A DNA stretch of 41,903 nt from Actinoallomurus sp. Its GTDB lineage: Bacteria > Actinomycetota > Actinomycetes > Streptosporangiales > Streptosporangiaceae. Under the pieces are notes generated by a model. It saw only the letters and a program-made list of their open reading frames with translations. It did not search any database and was not told the origin of the DNA. Both the position numbers and the translations under genes were made by a program. Positions 1 to 7,843 of this stretch are shown piece after piece. Within the stretch, counting starts at the first letter, position 1. Every line of letters begins with the position of its first letter. Location of the stretch: assembly GCA_025964625.1 (NCBI GenBank), contig JAOPYL010000204.1:1-41903 (forward strand). The letters are read 5' to 3'.

Positions 1-712
1 TGATCATGGTTGTGGCTCGTGTCGCTTGGCGCGGGGGCAGGACTCGGTCGCGGGTGCCCCAGGCGATGGTCACCGGTACGTCGGGGATGTCGCCGGTGAA
101 CAGGTCAGGTGCCCGGCCGGCGTGCAACGTGGCCTCGAATCCGACCGCCTCCCGCAGCGTCCGCAGGCATGCGAGGACGGCATCCGGCCGGCAAAGGTCG
201 GGGCGTCCGTACAGGGTGCCGGTCAAGACCGCCCGTCCGATCAGAGTGGCGGAAAGCCGGGCCAGGGCGGGTTGGGGGAGCCGGGCGATGCGTCGGGCCG
301 CGGTCAGTACGGCGAACGCGTACCGGCGTTCGGTGTGGTTCCAGAAGCCTGGCGGGGCGAGCGCGGTCACGGTGCGTGTGAGGCCGGCTTGGGCCAGGCG
401 GAGCGCGATCAGTCCGCCGAGTGAATGGCCGACCACGTGTGGCCGCTCAAGCTCCAGTGCGGTGAACACTGCTCTCAACGCCGCGACCATGGTCGGTAGA
501 TCATGTGGCAGGCATGCCGGAAAATCCGGCGACTGACCGAATCCGGGCAGATCGATGGTGATGACTTCGCGTTCGCCGGCCAGGAGCGGGACCACCGTGT
601 CCCATGCCCGCTGATCAAGCCCGAGGCCGTGCAGCAGGACCACCGGCTCCCCGGCCCCTCGCCGCTGATACGCCACCCTCACAGGGCCCAGACCCGTCAG
701 CCGGCCTTCCAC
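1..712 (-). CDS. alpha/beta-fold hydrolase, 3' end cut by window edge
   Basis: On the reverse strand the frame reads an oxyanion-loop segment VVLLHGLGLDQ (about 630-600) and the nucleophile elbow HVVGHSLGGL (about 443-412, Ser in GHSLGG), with DLPGFGQSPD between them. This is the standard order of an alpha/beta hydrolase. The frame stays open to base 1, so the C-terminus, with the catalytic His, lies outside the window. GTG at 712 gives a family-typical start just before the first beta strand. The frame is also open upstream to about 928, and a TTG at 904 would add a hydrophobic segment (LLIVVVSSIVAAA) that could be a membrane anchor, so the start is uncertain. The substrate is unknown; the fold includes esterases, peptidases and haloperoxidase-like enzymes. 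Confidence 0.85.
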   Translation of the reverse strand, partial: MEGRLTGLGPVRVAYQRRGAGEPVVLLHGLGLDQRAWDTVVPLLAGEREVITIDLPGFGQSPDFPACLPHDLPTMVAALRAVFTALELERPHVVGHSLGGLIALRLAQAGLTRTVTALAPPGFWNHTERRYAFAVLTAARRIARLPQPALARLSATLIGRAVLTGTLYGRPDLCRPDAVLACLRTLREAVGFEATLHAGRAPDLFTGDIPDVPVTIAWGTRDRVLPPRQATRATTMI

Positions 713-1531
713 GAAGGACGTCGATCCCGCCGCGGCAAGACCTTCTCCGCTGCCGCTGGGATCGGCAGCCGCATCGCCCCGCGGCGCGGCCGCTCCAGCG
801 GTCCAGCCGCGCAGCCAGGCGCCCGCCCGCGCCCCTCCCCGCAGAACACCACGGCCACGGCGGTCGGCGGCGGCGACGATCGAAGAAACGACGACAATCA
901 ACAAGCACCCCCACTCGCTCGGGAGCGTTCATGCCTCCGCGCCGTCCCGGACCCTGATCCCCCGCAGGCCGCCTATCTCCTGTTATACCTGGACAAAGGT
1001 AGATCGTTGGCTGGCATAGCCACCGTGATCGCTTCTCCGTGGCTGTCCTTCGTCATCCTCATGGCCATGGCCGGTTACGGGTGCGCCCCGTGGGGCACCT
1101 GTGGCCAAGGCGGTGATCGGCGTTGCGAGGGCGCCGTCGCACCGTCAACTGGTGCGACTGGGGGTGGTCAGGGCAGACGTGCACTCGTGGCCTGTCTCTA
1201 CCCACCATTCTTCTCGGCCTGGTCGCGGCAGCAGACCCGGCTCAGCCGGTATTCCATCGCGGGCCCGAAGATTCGGATAAAAGGGATAGGGGGGCGTGGT
1301 TATCTCGTGTGGGCCGGGGCAGGGGAAGGTCGATGGCCGTCGTGGGTGGGCATGTGGTCGTGCACGTAGTCCGCGGCGGGCTGGTCGTGTGTGGGTGCGC
1401 TCGTCGCTTCCGGGGGGTGTCGGTGGGATCGGGCGTGTGGTGGTGATTCGCCGTCGCGGCACGTAGTCAAGAAAACGCCGTCAAGAAAACGGGGTCAAGA
1501 ATAACGGGGTCAAAAATAACGGGGCGCCGCA
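713..1531. other. gene-poor stretch between the hydrolase and the DUF2267 gene
   Basis: I see no convincing gene in these roughly 800 bases: the open frames are rich in Arg, Pro and Gly and have no recognisable motif. Part of 713-928 may encode an N-terminal extension of the hydrolase. A GC-rich hairpin lies at 1080-1099 (GGTGC then GCACC around a C4/G4 core). From about 1260 the plus strand becomes strikingly G/T-rich. The stretch ends with the tandem repeat at 1467-1524. Confidence 0.6.
1467..1524 (+). repeat. 14-15 bp tandem repeat, four copies, directly upstream of the DUF2267 start
   Basis: Four head-to-tail units start at 1467, 1481, 1495 and 1510: tcaagaaaacgccg, tcaagaaaacgggg, tcaagaataacgggg and tcaaaaataacgggg. 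They drift stepwise from one end to the other and the last stops 7 bases before the ATG at 1532. The A-rich core is unusual in this GC-rich DNA. The final GGGG may act as a weak ribosome binding site. The array could be an mRNA leader, a regulator site array or slippage-generated. Confidence 0.9.
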
Positions 1532-1963
1532 ATGACTAAGACAGGGTATCGGTCTTTTGACACGACGGTAGATAAGACGAATCGTATTTTGAAACGGATC
1601 GAGGAGTCTTATGGTTGGCCGAAGGAGCGTCGGAATCAATCGTATGCCGCTTTGCGTGCGGTGTTGCATGCGTTGCGTGATCGGCTGACGGTTGAGGAGG
1701 CCGCTCATCTCGCCGCGCAGTTGCCGATGCTGGTGCGTGGGCTGTATTACGACGGGTGGGATCCGAGCCGGGTGCCGAAGAAGATGCACCGGGAGGACTT
1801 CTTGGATCAGGTACGCAGAGAGATGCCGCCGTATGAGGTGAAGGGCGGTATGGAGGGGCTGGTGCATGCGGTGGCGCAGGCGCTCAGGCTCTATATCACC
1901 GAGGGGGAGTGGGAGGACGTCAAAGCCGAGATGCCCAAAGATCTGGCGGCCATGCTGCCCTAG
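1532..1963 (+). CDS. DUF2267 domain protein
   Basis: This 143-residue protein matches the DUF2267 family over its whole length. It has an N-terminal helix, then RNQSYAALRAVLHALRDRL and EEAAHLAAQLPMLVRGLYYDGW, which are hallmark segments, and an acidic C-terminal helix. No catalytic residues are recognised, and the biochemical role of the family is unknown. It often sits beside stress-type genes in actinobacteria, as here. ATG 1532 follows the tandem repeat. Codons end largely in G or T, unlike the C-ending codons of most of the window, a bias it shares with the first half of the next gene. No terminator separates it clearly from the gene at 2239, but the 275-base gap argues against tight coupling. 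Confidence 0.85.
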   Translation: MTKTGYRSFDTTVDKTNRILKRIEESYGWPKERRNQSYAALRAVLHALRDRLTVEEAAHLAAQLPMLVRGLYYDGWDPSRVPKKMHREDFLDQVRREMPPYEVKGGMEGLVHAVAQALRLYITEGEWEDVKAEMPKDLAAMLP

Positions 1964-2238
1964 AGGAAGGGTCTCATGAGTGGAGTAACGGGGGAGTTGA
2001 CGGGAGACCACGCCTGACGACGACATCCAGCCCCCGCATCGTCCGGGGGAGGTCCTGCCGGACGGTTACAGCAGCCACGTCGCGGCCCAGTGCGTGGGGC
2101 ACCTGGTGTTGGCCGCCGCGGGCGGGGTGTTGTGGGGTGGGGCGTAGGGTCGATGGTTAGGGCGAGGTCACGGGGTTGTTGGTGGGATGGGTCTAGTGGT
2201 CTCGTGGTCGGGGTTCCGCCTGGGGGGCGGTGGCGATT

Positions 2239-4251
2239 ATGTCTGAGCGTGTTTTCCGTGATCGTCGGGATGCGGGTCGTGTGTTGGCCGGTCTGCTCGA
2301 GCATTATCGCGGTCGTGGTGATGTGGTGGTTCTGGGGTTGCCGCGGGGTGGGGTGCCGGTGGCGTATGAGGTCGCTACCGCTTTGGATGCTCCGTTGGAT
2401 GTGTTCGTGGTGCGCAAGCTGGGGCTTCCTGGGCATGAGGAGCTTGCGATGGGGGCGATCGCCAGTGGTGGGGTGGTCGTGCTGAATGAGGATGTCGTGG
2501 CCGGGTTCGGTATCTCTTCGGAGGTGGTCCGGGAGGTGGCCGAGCGAGAGGGCCGTGAGTTGTTGCGGCGGGAGCAGGCCTATCGCGAGGGCCGGCCTAT
2601 GCCGGAGTTGTCGGCTAAGACGGTGGTTTTGGTTGATGATGGTCTGGCGACGGGGTCGAGCATGCGGGCGGCGATTTTGGCGTTGCGGCGGTTGGAGCCG
2701 GCGCGGATCGTGGTGGCGGTGCCGGCGGCGCCGAGTTCGACGTGTGAGCAGCTGCGGCTGGAGGTCGATGAGGTGGTGTCCGCTACGACTCCGTCGCCGT
2801 TCTTCGCTGTTGGCCGGTCGTATTGGGACTTCACCCAGACCACCGATGAGGAGGTGCGTGATCTGCTGCGTGCGGCGGCGCGAGGACCGGCCGCGGTAGC
2901 GGCTGGGGGTGGGCCGCCATCGGAGGTGGCGGTCATCCGGATGTCGGCCGCGGTGGTGGAGGAGGGGGTGCCTTCGGACGAGGTCCTTTTCGGGCTGGTC
3001 GGGGATGCGCGGCTGGTGTTGATAGGTGAGGCCTCCCATGGCAGTCATGATTTTTATGCGGCGCGGGCGCAGATGACGCGCCGGTTGATCGAGCAGCGGG
3101 GTTTTTGCGGGGTGGCGGTGGAGGCGGACTGGCCGGACGCCTACCGGGTGAACCGCTTCGTGCGCGGCCGAAGCGACGATGTGACCGCGGAGGAGGCGCT
3201 GCGGGGTTTCGAGCGCTTCCCGACCTGGATGTGGCGCAACACCGCCGTGCTGGATTTCGTGGGGTGGCTGCGTGAGCGTAACGACCGGGTCGGTGAGGAG
3301 CCGCGGAAGGCGGGTTTTTACGGGCTGGACCTGTACAGCCTGCGCCGGTCCATGGAAGAGGTCATCTCCTACCTGGAGCGGGTCGATCCTGAGGCCGCGG
3401 CACGCGCCAAAGAGCGTTACTCCTGTTTCGACCATGTCAGTGGCGATGACGGTCAGTCCTATGGGTTCGCGGCCGCGTTCGGTGCGGGGCAGTCGTGCCA
3501 GCAGGAGGTGGTCGCACAACTGGTCGAGTTGCAGCGGCACGCCGCCGAGTATGCGAAACGCGACGGGTTGCTCGCCGAGGATGAGGCGTTCTACGCGGAA
3601 CGCAACGCGGTGACCGTGCAGGCCGCGGAGAAGTATTACCGGGAGATGTTCGGCGGGCAGGTCGCCTCGTGGAACCTGCGGGACCAGCACATGGTCCAGA
3701 CGTTGGAGGCACTGGCGGAGCATCTGGGCCGGGTGCGGGGCGAACCGGCCAAGATCGTGGTGTGGGCGCACAACTCCCATCTCGGCGACGCGCGCGCCAC
3801 CGAGTTGGGCTCTCGAGGCGAGCTGAACGTCGGGCAACTCGTGCGTGAACGCCACCCCGGGGACTGCCGCCTGATCGGGTTCACCACCTACACCGGCACG
3901 GTCACCGCAGCCGATGACTGGGACGCCCCCGCCGACCGCAAGGTCATCCGGCCGGCCCTGCCCGACAGCGTCGAAGAGCTGTTCCATCAGGTGGGCAGCA
4001 AGGAATTCCTCCTCTGGTTCGACCTGGTCCCACCCGCCGCCGAGGTGTTGCGGGCGGCCCGGCTCGAACGCGCCATCGGCGTGATCTACCGGCCCGAAAC
4101 CGAACGGCAAAGCCACTACTTCCACGCCCGCGTGGCCGACCAGTTCGACGCCGTCATCCACATCGACGAGACACGAGCCCTCGAACCACTCGAACGAACC
4201 GCCCGATGGGAACGAGGCGAAGCCCCCGAGACCTACCCCTTCGCGGTCTAG
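2239..4251 (+). CDS. phosphoribosyltransferase-erythromycin esterase fusion protein
   Basis: This 670-residue protein has two domains. Residues 1-215 are a type I phosphoribosyltransferase with the PRPP loop [13 protein letters not shown] (about 130-142). Residues 240-670 are an erythromycin-esterase-like domain with GEASHG (Glu264, His267), VEADWPD, and the second His pair in [11 protein letters not shown]. The same architecture and length occur in mycobacterial Rv2030c, from memory a DosR-regulon dormancy protein; I saw no DosR box here. The domain is named for EreA/EreB, which hydrolyse macrolide lactones, but most fused members have no shown macrolide activity, so resistance should not be assumed. 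ATG 2239 is preferred because GGGGGG lies 11 bases upstream; GTG 2230 is the alternative. Codon use shifts from G/T-ending to C-ending along the gene. Confidence 0.9.
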   Translation: MSERVFRDRRDAGRVLAGLLEHYRGRGDVVVLGLPRGGVPVAYEVATALDAPLDVFVVRKLGLPGHEELAMGAIASGGVVVLNEDVVAGFGISSEVVREVAEREGRELLRREQAYREGRPMPELSAKTVVLVDDGLATGSSMRAAILALRRLEPARIVVAVPAAPSSTCEQLRLEVDEVVSATTPSPFFAVGRSYWDFTQTTDEEVRDLLRAAARGPAAVAAGGGPPSEVAVIRMSAAVVEEGVPSDEVLFGLVGDARLVLIGEASHGSHDFYAARAQMTRRLIEQRGFCGVAVEADWPDAYRVNRFVRGRSDDVTAEEALRGFERFPTWMWRNTAVLDFVGWLRERNDRVGEEPRKAGFYGLDLYSLRRSMEEVISYLERVDPEAAARAKERYSCFDHVSGDDGQSYGFAAAFGAGQSCQQEVVAQLVELQRHAAEYAKRDGLLAEDEAFYAERNAVTVQAAEKYYREMFGGQVASWNLRDQHMVQTLEALAEHLGRVRGEPAKIVVWAHNSHLGDARATELGSRGELNVGQLVRERHPGDCRLIGFTTYTGTVTAADDWDAPADRKVIRPALPDSVEELFHQVGSKEFLLWFDLVPPAAEVLRAARLERAIGVIYRPETERQSHYFHARVADQFDAVIHIDETRALEPLERTARWERGEAPETYPFAV

Positions 4252-4288
4252 CTGTAATGACCACAGAGGTTGAGTACGGGGCCGACAC

Positions 4289-4319
4289 GAGGTCGATGCC
4301 TCCCACAGGCATCGATCTC
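4289..4319 (+). terminator. hairpin terminator after the fusion gene
   Basis: A 13-bp stem (gaggtcgatgcct pairing with aggcatcgatctc, one G-U pair) closes a 5-base loop, 37 bases after the stop of the fusion gene. There is no T-run, as is common in actinomycetes. It implies that the two erythromycin-esterase genes are separate transcription units. Confidence 0.7.
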
Positions 4320-4461
4320 CGCGCACGGGAACGGGACTGAATACGGACACAGGCGAGGAGGTGGCGCATGATTTGTAACGCGGATGGTCATACCTTCTGC
4401 CGCGTCGGGTGCGCTCGCGAGGTAGGAGTGGAGCACGCCGGGGCCTGACCGGCGGATCGCC

Positions 4462-5757
4462 ATGAACCACATCGACGAGATCCGGGGGATGGCCCTTCAG
4501 CTCGAGTACGGCACCGATCTGGACCCGCTGATCAATCGCATCGGGGACGCACGCTGCGTGCTGGTGGGCGAGGCGAGCCACGGCACGCATGAGTACTACG
4601 CCTGGCGAGCGGCGCTGACCCGTCGGCTCATCACAGAGCGCGGTTTCTCATTCGTGGGGGTGGAGGGCGACTGGCCGGACTGCTGGGAGGTCAACCGCTG
4701 CGTGACGCTGGCGGACGGCGCCCCGGAGGATCCGCGCGACGTCCTGGTCCGCTTCCGGCGTTGGCCGACCTGGATGTGGGCCAACATCGAGGTGGTCAAC
4801 TTCTGCCAGTGGCTGCGCGGCCACAACGCCGCCGTGTCGCCCGAACGGCGCGCCGGCTTCTACGGCCTGGACGTCTACAGCCTGTGGGAGTCACTGCGTG
4901 CCATCATCCTCTACCTGGTCGAGCACAGGCCCGAGTATGTGGAGACGGCGCTGGACGCCTATCGCTGCTTCGAACCGTACAGTGAGGATCCGCAGGCGTA
5001 CGCCCAGGGCACACGTCTCATCCCTGAAGGCTGTTCTGCTGAGGTGCTGAACCTGCTGACCCAGTTGCGCGACGCGGCGGCGCCGGCCCACACCGACGAT
5101 CCGGCGGAGCTGCTGAACGTGAGGCAGAACGCCGAGGTCACGGCGGGCGCCGAACAGTACTACCGCGCCATGGTCCGCGGTGGCCCAGAATCGTGGAACG
5201 GCCGCGACATCCACATGGCCGACACCCTCGACCGGTTGCTGGATTTCCATGGCGCGGACGCACGGGCGGTCGTCTGGGCGCACAACTCCCATGTCGGGGA
5301 TGCTCGTGCCACCAACATGGCGCGCTACGGGCTCACCAACCTCGGCCAGTTGGTGAGGGAGCGGCATGGCCGCGACCAGGTCGTCCTGGTCGGCTTCGCC
5401 GGCGGGCACGGCGAGGTGATCGCAGCCCCCCGCTGGGGCGCCCCCATGGAGATCATGACCGTACCGGCGCCGCGATCCGACTCAGTGGAGGCGCTGCTCG
5501 GCGAGACCGAGCTGGACCGGGCCCTGTTCATTTTCTCCGACCAGCCGGACGCCGACTGGCTGCGGACCGAGCGCGGACATCGCGCCATCGGGGTGGTGTA
5601 CGACCCGGACCACGACCACCAGCGCAATTACGTGCCCACCCGGCTCGGCGACCGTTACGACGCGCTGTGCTGGTTCCACCGGACCACGCCGATCCGGCCG
5701 CTGCACCTGGAGGCCGCCCGCCGCGGCGATCTGGAAACGCTGCCCGCCGGAGTATGA
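4462..5757 (+). CDS. erythromycin esterase family protein, single domain
   Basis: This 431-residue protein aligns along its length with the second domain of the gene at 2239. It keeps the family's metal/catalytic residues: Glu37 and His40 in GEASHG, Glu68 in VEGDWPD, and His274/His277 in WAHNSHVGDAR. It lacks the phosphoribosyltransferase domain. Its codons are C-ending throughout. The pair therefore looks like paralogues of different history rather than a recent tandem copy. ATG 4462 has only a weak GGCGGA upstream. Known family members hydrolyse the macrolide ring ester, but the true substrate here is unknown. Convergent with the TetR gene. Confidence 0.9.
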   Translation: MNHIDEIRGMALQLEYGTDLDPLINRIGDARCVLVGEASHGTHEYYAWRAALTRRLITERGFSFVGVEGDWPDCWEVNRCVTLADGAPEDPRDVLVRFRRWPTWMWANIEVVNFCQWLRGHNAAVSPERRAGFYGLDVYSLWESLRAIILYLVEHRPEYVETALDAYRCFEPYSEDPQAYAQGTRLIPEGCSAEVLNLLTQLRDAAAPAHTDDPAELLNVRQNAEVTAGAEQYYRAMVRGGPESWNGRDIHMADTLDRLLDFHGADARAVVWAHNSHVGDARATNMARYGLTNLGQLVRERHGRDQVVLVGFAGGHGEVIAAPRWGAPMEIMTVPAPRSDSVEALLGETELDRALFIFSDQPDADWLRTERGHRAIGVVYDPDHDHQRNYVPTRLGDRYDALCWFHRTTPIRPLHLEAARRGDLETLPAGV

Positions 5758-5859
5758 CGCGCTATGGGTACCGAGAATCTCATCCGTCCCGCGACCTGCA
5801 TTGGTATGGATCTCCTCGGTGGGGATGGCTGTCAGCGGGTGGCCCGGACCGCGCGAGGC

Positions 5860-6429
5860 TCAGGAGCCGAGCGCGTGGGCGATGAGCTTGGCGACCGCGT
5901 CCGGGTCGACGCGCTGGCCGGTGAGCTGGTGGAGGTTCTCCTGGTAGAGCAGCACCGTCGCGAAGGTGGCCGCGGCCACCTCCAGCCGGACCCCGTCGCC
6001 GCGCGCGCCGGGCAGAGCCACCTCCAGCGCGCGGCGAGCCCGTCGTACGACCTCGGTGTTGGCCCGCCTGAGCCGCTCGCGGGCCGAGCCGTGCGTGTCG
6101 GCCTCGCGGAACAGAATCCGCCGCATCGCCGGCGAGGCCCTCAGCGGGAATCGTCGCGCGAGCCGTGACAGCGTGTCGGCCGGGTCGCCGGGCACGGCCT
6201 CGACGTCGTCCTCGGGCAGCACCTCGACGAAGGTGCGCTCGTCGATGAGCGCGGTCAGCACATCTATCTTCTGCGGGAAGTAATGGAAGACCAGCCCTTT
6301 GGGGACCTTGGCCCGCTTGGCGATCCCGGCGGTGGAGGAGCCGTTGTAGCCGGCCTCCGCGAACAGCTCTTCGGCCGCGTCGAGGATCCGGGTCCGGGTG
6401 TCGGCCGGCCTCGTCGGTGGCCTTTTCAT
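5860..6429 (-). CDS. TetR family transcriptional regulator
   Basis: This 189-residue protein has an N-terminal helix-turn-helix typical of TetR: TRTRILDAAEELFAEAGYNG, then AGIAKRAKVPKGLVFHYFPQK (about residues 10-55). A variable ligand-binding domain follows. ATG 6429 is chosen because GGAGGG lies 4-5 bases upstream and because it begins close to the first HTH helix; longer in-frame starts add only Arg-rich low-complexity sequence. It lies 103 bases downstream of the SPW-repeat gene on the same strand, so both may share the promoter carrying the palindrome at 6927-6942, giving self-regulation. The ligand is unknown. Confidence 0.9.
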   Translation of the reverse strand: MKRPPTRPADTRTRILDAAEELFAEAGYNGSSTAGIAKRAKVPKGLVFHYFPQKIDVLTALIDERTFVEVLPEDDVEAVPGDPADTLSRLARRFPLRASPAMRRILFREADTHGSARERLRRANTEVVRRARRALEVALPGARGDGVRLEVAAATFATVLLYQENLHQLTGQRVDPDAVAKLIAHALGS

Positions 6430-6532
6430 GAGCCCTCCGCGTCGTCTGTGGAGGGCTCCCGCGCGGAAACGTCCCCGAGAAGGCGTACGGCCCCTGAACA
6501 CCTGCGCGCCAGGGGCCGTCTCGGGGCCTTGG

Positions 6533-6910
6533 TCATGTCGCCGTCGAGCTGCCCCGTGCCTGGGTCGCACCCCACACGCCGACGATAGCCGCGACGCCGC
6601 CCGCGATCCATGCCGTCCAGGCCGCGGCGTTCTCGCCGGTGAACCCGAAGGCCCATGGTGAGATGAAGATCAGCACCGCGAAGGCCGTGGCGGTCCATGT
6701 CGACGGCCCGACGGCCGACAGGAGCGCGTACAGGCCCGCCAGGGCGAGCAGGGCGCCCAGCACCATCAGAGGCTGCTTACCCGCGTTGTCCGCCCACAGC
6801 CCGGGCGCGAGAAGCGCGGCAAGACCGGCCACGAACGCAACGCCGCCCTGCCAGGAGAAGTTACCCATCCGCCACCTCCAGGGGGTTCCGGTTTGGAGGT
6901 ACTTGTCCAT
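6533..6910 (-). CDS. SPW-repeat integral membrane protein
   Basis: This 125-residue protein has about four hydrophobic segments in two repeats. The second contains the family motif in FISPWAFGFTGENAAAW; the first is degenerate (ALLAPGLWADN). The SPW family has no established biochemical function and is typically a small membrane protein. The start at 6910 (MDKYLQTG) is chosen over the longer frame from 6967 because the longer one would run through the palindromic operator. Another possible start is the internal Met of MGNFSWQGG. It is probably the first gene of an operon with the TetR gene. Confidence 0.85.
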   Translation of the reverse strand: MDKYLQTGTPWRWRMGNFSWQGGVAFVAGLAALLAPGLWADNAGKQPLMVLGALLALAGLYALLSAVGPSTWTATAFAVLIFISPWAFGFTGENAAAWTAWIAGGVAAIVGVWGATQARGSSTAT

Positions 6911-6926
6911 CTTAGGGATTCCCTGA

Positions 6927-6942
6927 TTGACCGACCGGTCAA
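6927..6942. promoter_or_regulatory. palindromic operator, probable TetR site
   Basis: TTGACCGACCGGTCAA is an inverted repeat (TTGACC, four bases, GGTCAA) located 17 bases upstream of the SPW-gene ATG on the minus strand. Its size and GACCG/CGGTC core resemble known TetR-family operators. The nearest regulator is the TetR gene two positions downstream in the same direction, so autoregulation is the simplest reading. Confidence 0.7.
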
Positions 6943-7017
6943 GCGCTCCTGATGGATGGGCCGCCATGGCCGCCGAGGTACATCTGCCTAGCCCGCGAGC
7001 TCTTGGCGACCGGCCTG

Positions 7018-7242
7018 TTATGGCATCTGCTTGGCCCGCTCGGCGGCCTCGCGCAGCGCGTCGGCCATCGGCGGCACCCGATCGGGATCGTAAAGCAGGA
7101 TGAATTCCCGCTCCTGCCCGTTCTCATCCGCCGCGGTGACCTGGTGCACGACCACCGGGGCGTCGATCACAAGGTCCTTAGTCGAGATATCCATGCGGCC
7201 TACACCGATGTCGACCCGGCGGGCGAAGAGTTTGTCCGGCAT
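7018..7242 (-). CDS. small hypothetical protein
   Basis: A 74-residue product with a plausible protein-like composition: a beta-rich first half (DLVIDAPVVVHQVTA, EREFILLYDP) and a C-terminal amphipathic helix (ADALREAAERAKQMP). No family is recognised. No strong ribosome binding site precedes ATG 7242; the internal Met at about 7194 is an alternative. It is on the same strand as the SPW/TetR genes, upstream of the palindrome. Confidence 0.5.
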   Translation of the reverse strand: MPDKLFARRVDIGVGRMDISTKDLVIDAPVVVHQVTAADENGQEREFILLYDPDRVPPMADALREAAERAKQMP

Positions 7243-7416
7243 ACCCCGGACGTTATGTCGCCGAGCCGGAGGTCACCACCAGCACCCGTTGAAGGTTCCG
7301 CCAGCAGTTGGTCTCACCGGCCTGCCGCCCGGGTTCACCGCTGACCCACGAATCCGCTCCAGCCGCCTCTACCGGCCGGCGGTCGCATCGGTGCTGGTAC
7401 CTGGCACGCTGGGGGG

Positions 7417-7725
7417 ATGAACGAGGATCGGCTCGCGTCACGTGTCGAGATCACGTACTGCACCCAGTGCCGGTGGCTGCTGCGTGCGGCGTGGATGGCA
7501 CAGGAACTGCTGAGTACCTTTTCCACCGATCTTGCTGAGGTGGCGCTCGTGCCGGGGACGGGTGGGGTCTTCCGGATCACCGCCGGGCGGACGGTCATCT
7601 GGGACCGCTCGGCAGACGGCGGCTTTCCCGATATTACGGTGTTGAAGCAGCGTGTTCGCGACGAAGTGGTTCCCCATCGTCACCTGGGACACGCTGATCG
7701 TCGGCACGGCGCAGGCGAGACGTGA
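7417..7725 (+). CDS. SelT/SelW/SelH (Rdx) family redox protein
   Basis: This 102-residue protein has the family's thioredoxin-like start: a beta strand (VEITYCTQC) with a CxxC motif at Cys15/Cys18, then WLLRAAWMAQELLSTF. Downstream come GGVFRITAGRTVIWDRS and the family ending with GHADRR. In selenoprotein members the second Cys is selenocysteine; here it is a TGC cysteine. The family is thought to act in thiol redox control, but the partner is not known. It stands alone, convergent with the reductase gene at 7844-9214. Confidence 0.88.
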   Translation: MNEDRLASRVEITYCTQCRWLLRAAWMAQELLSTFSTDLAEVALVPGTGGVFRITAGRTVIWDRSADGGFPDITVLKQRVRDEVVPHRHLGHADRRHGAGET

Positions 7726-7821
7726 CCGAGCCGACCCAGCCCGACATACCCCCTGAACGCCGGAAATAAGGGATGCCGAGTTGCCGCTCCACGGTGTGAG
7801 CGCTCCGCTCAGGCCGCCGGT

Positions 7822-7837
7822 CGCGGGACATCCCGCG
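7822..7837. terminator. small hairpin between convergent genes
   Basis: cgcggg and cccgcg pair around acat just beyond the stop of the reductase gene (7844) and about 100 bases past the SelW-like gene. The stem is only 6 bp but GC-only, so it could serve either direction. Confidence 0.4.
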
Positions 7838-7843
7838 CGCGAT

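Noticed and set aside
1467-1524. Possible CRISPR array
   Set aside because: Units are 14-15 bases with no spacers, and no cas genes are present.
1964-2238. DosR-type box upstream of the Rv2030c-like gene
   Set aside because: I searched by eye for the GGGACT-N6-AGTCCC type palindrome and found none.
1960-4590. 876-residue open frame on the minus strand
   Set aside because: Antisense to the PRTase-esterase gene; the composition is Arg/Pro/His-rich with no motif, and the plus-strand protein is clearly real.
2239-5757. Macrolide resistance locus
   Set aside because: Family name alone does not show resistance; there are no macrolide genes, transporters or erm-type leader sequences nearby.
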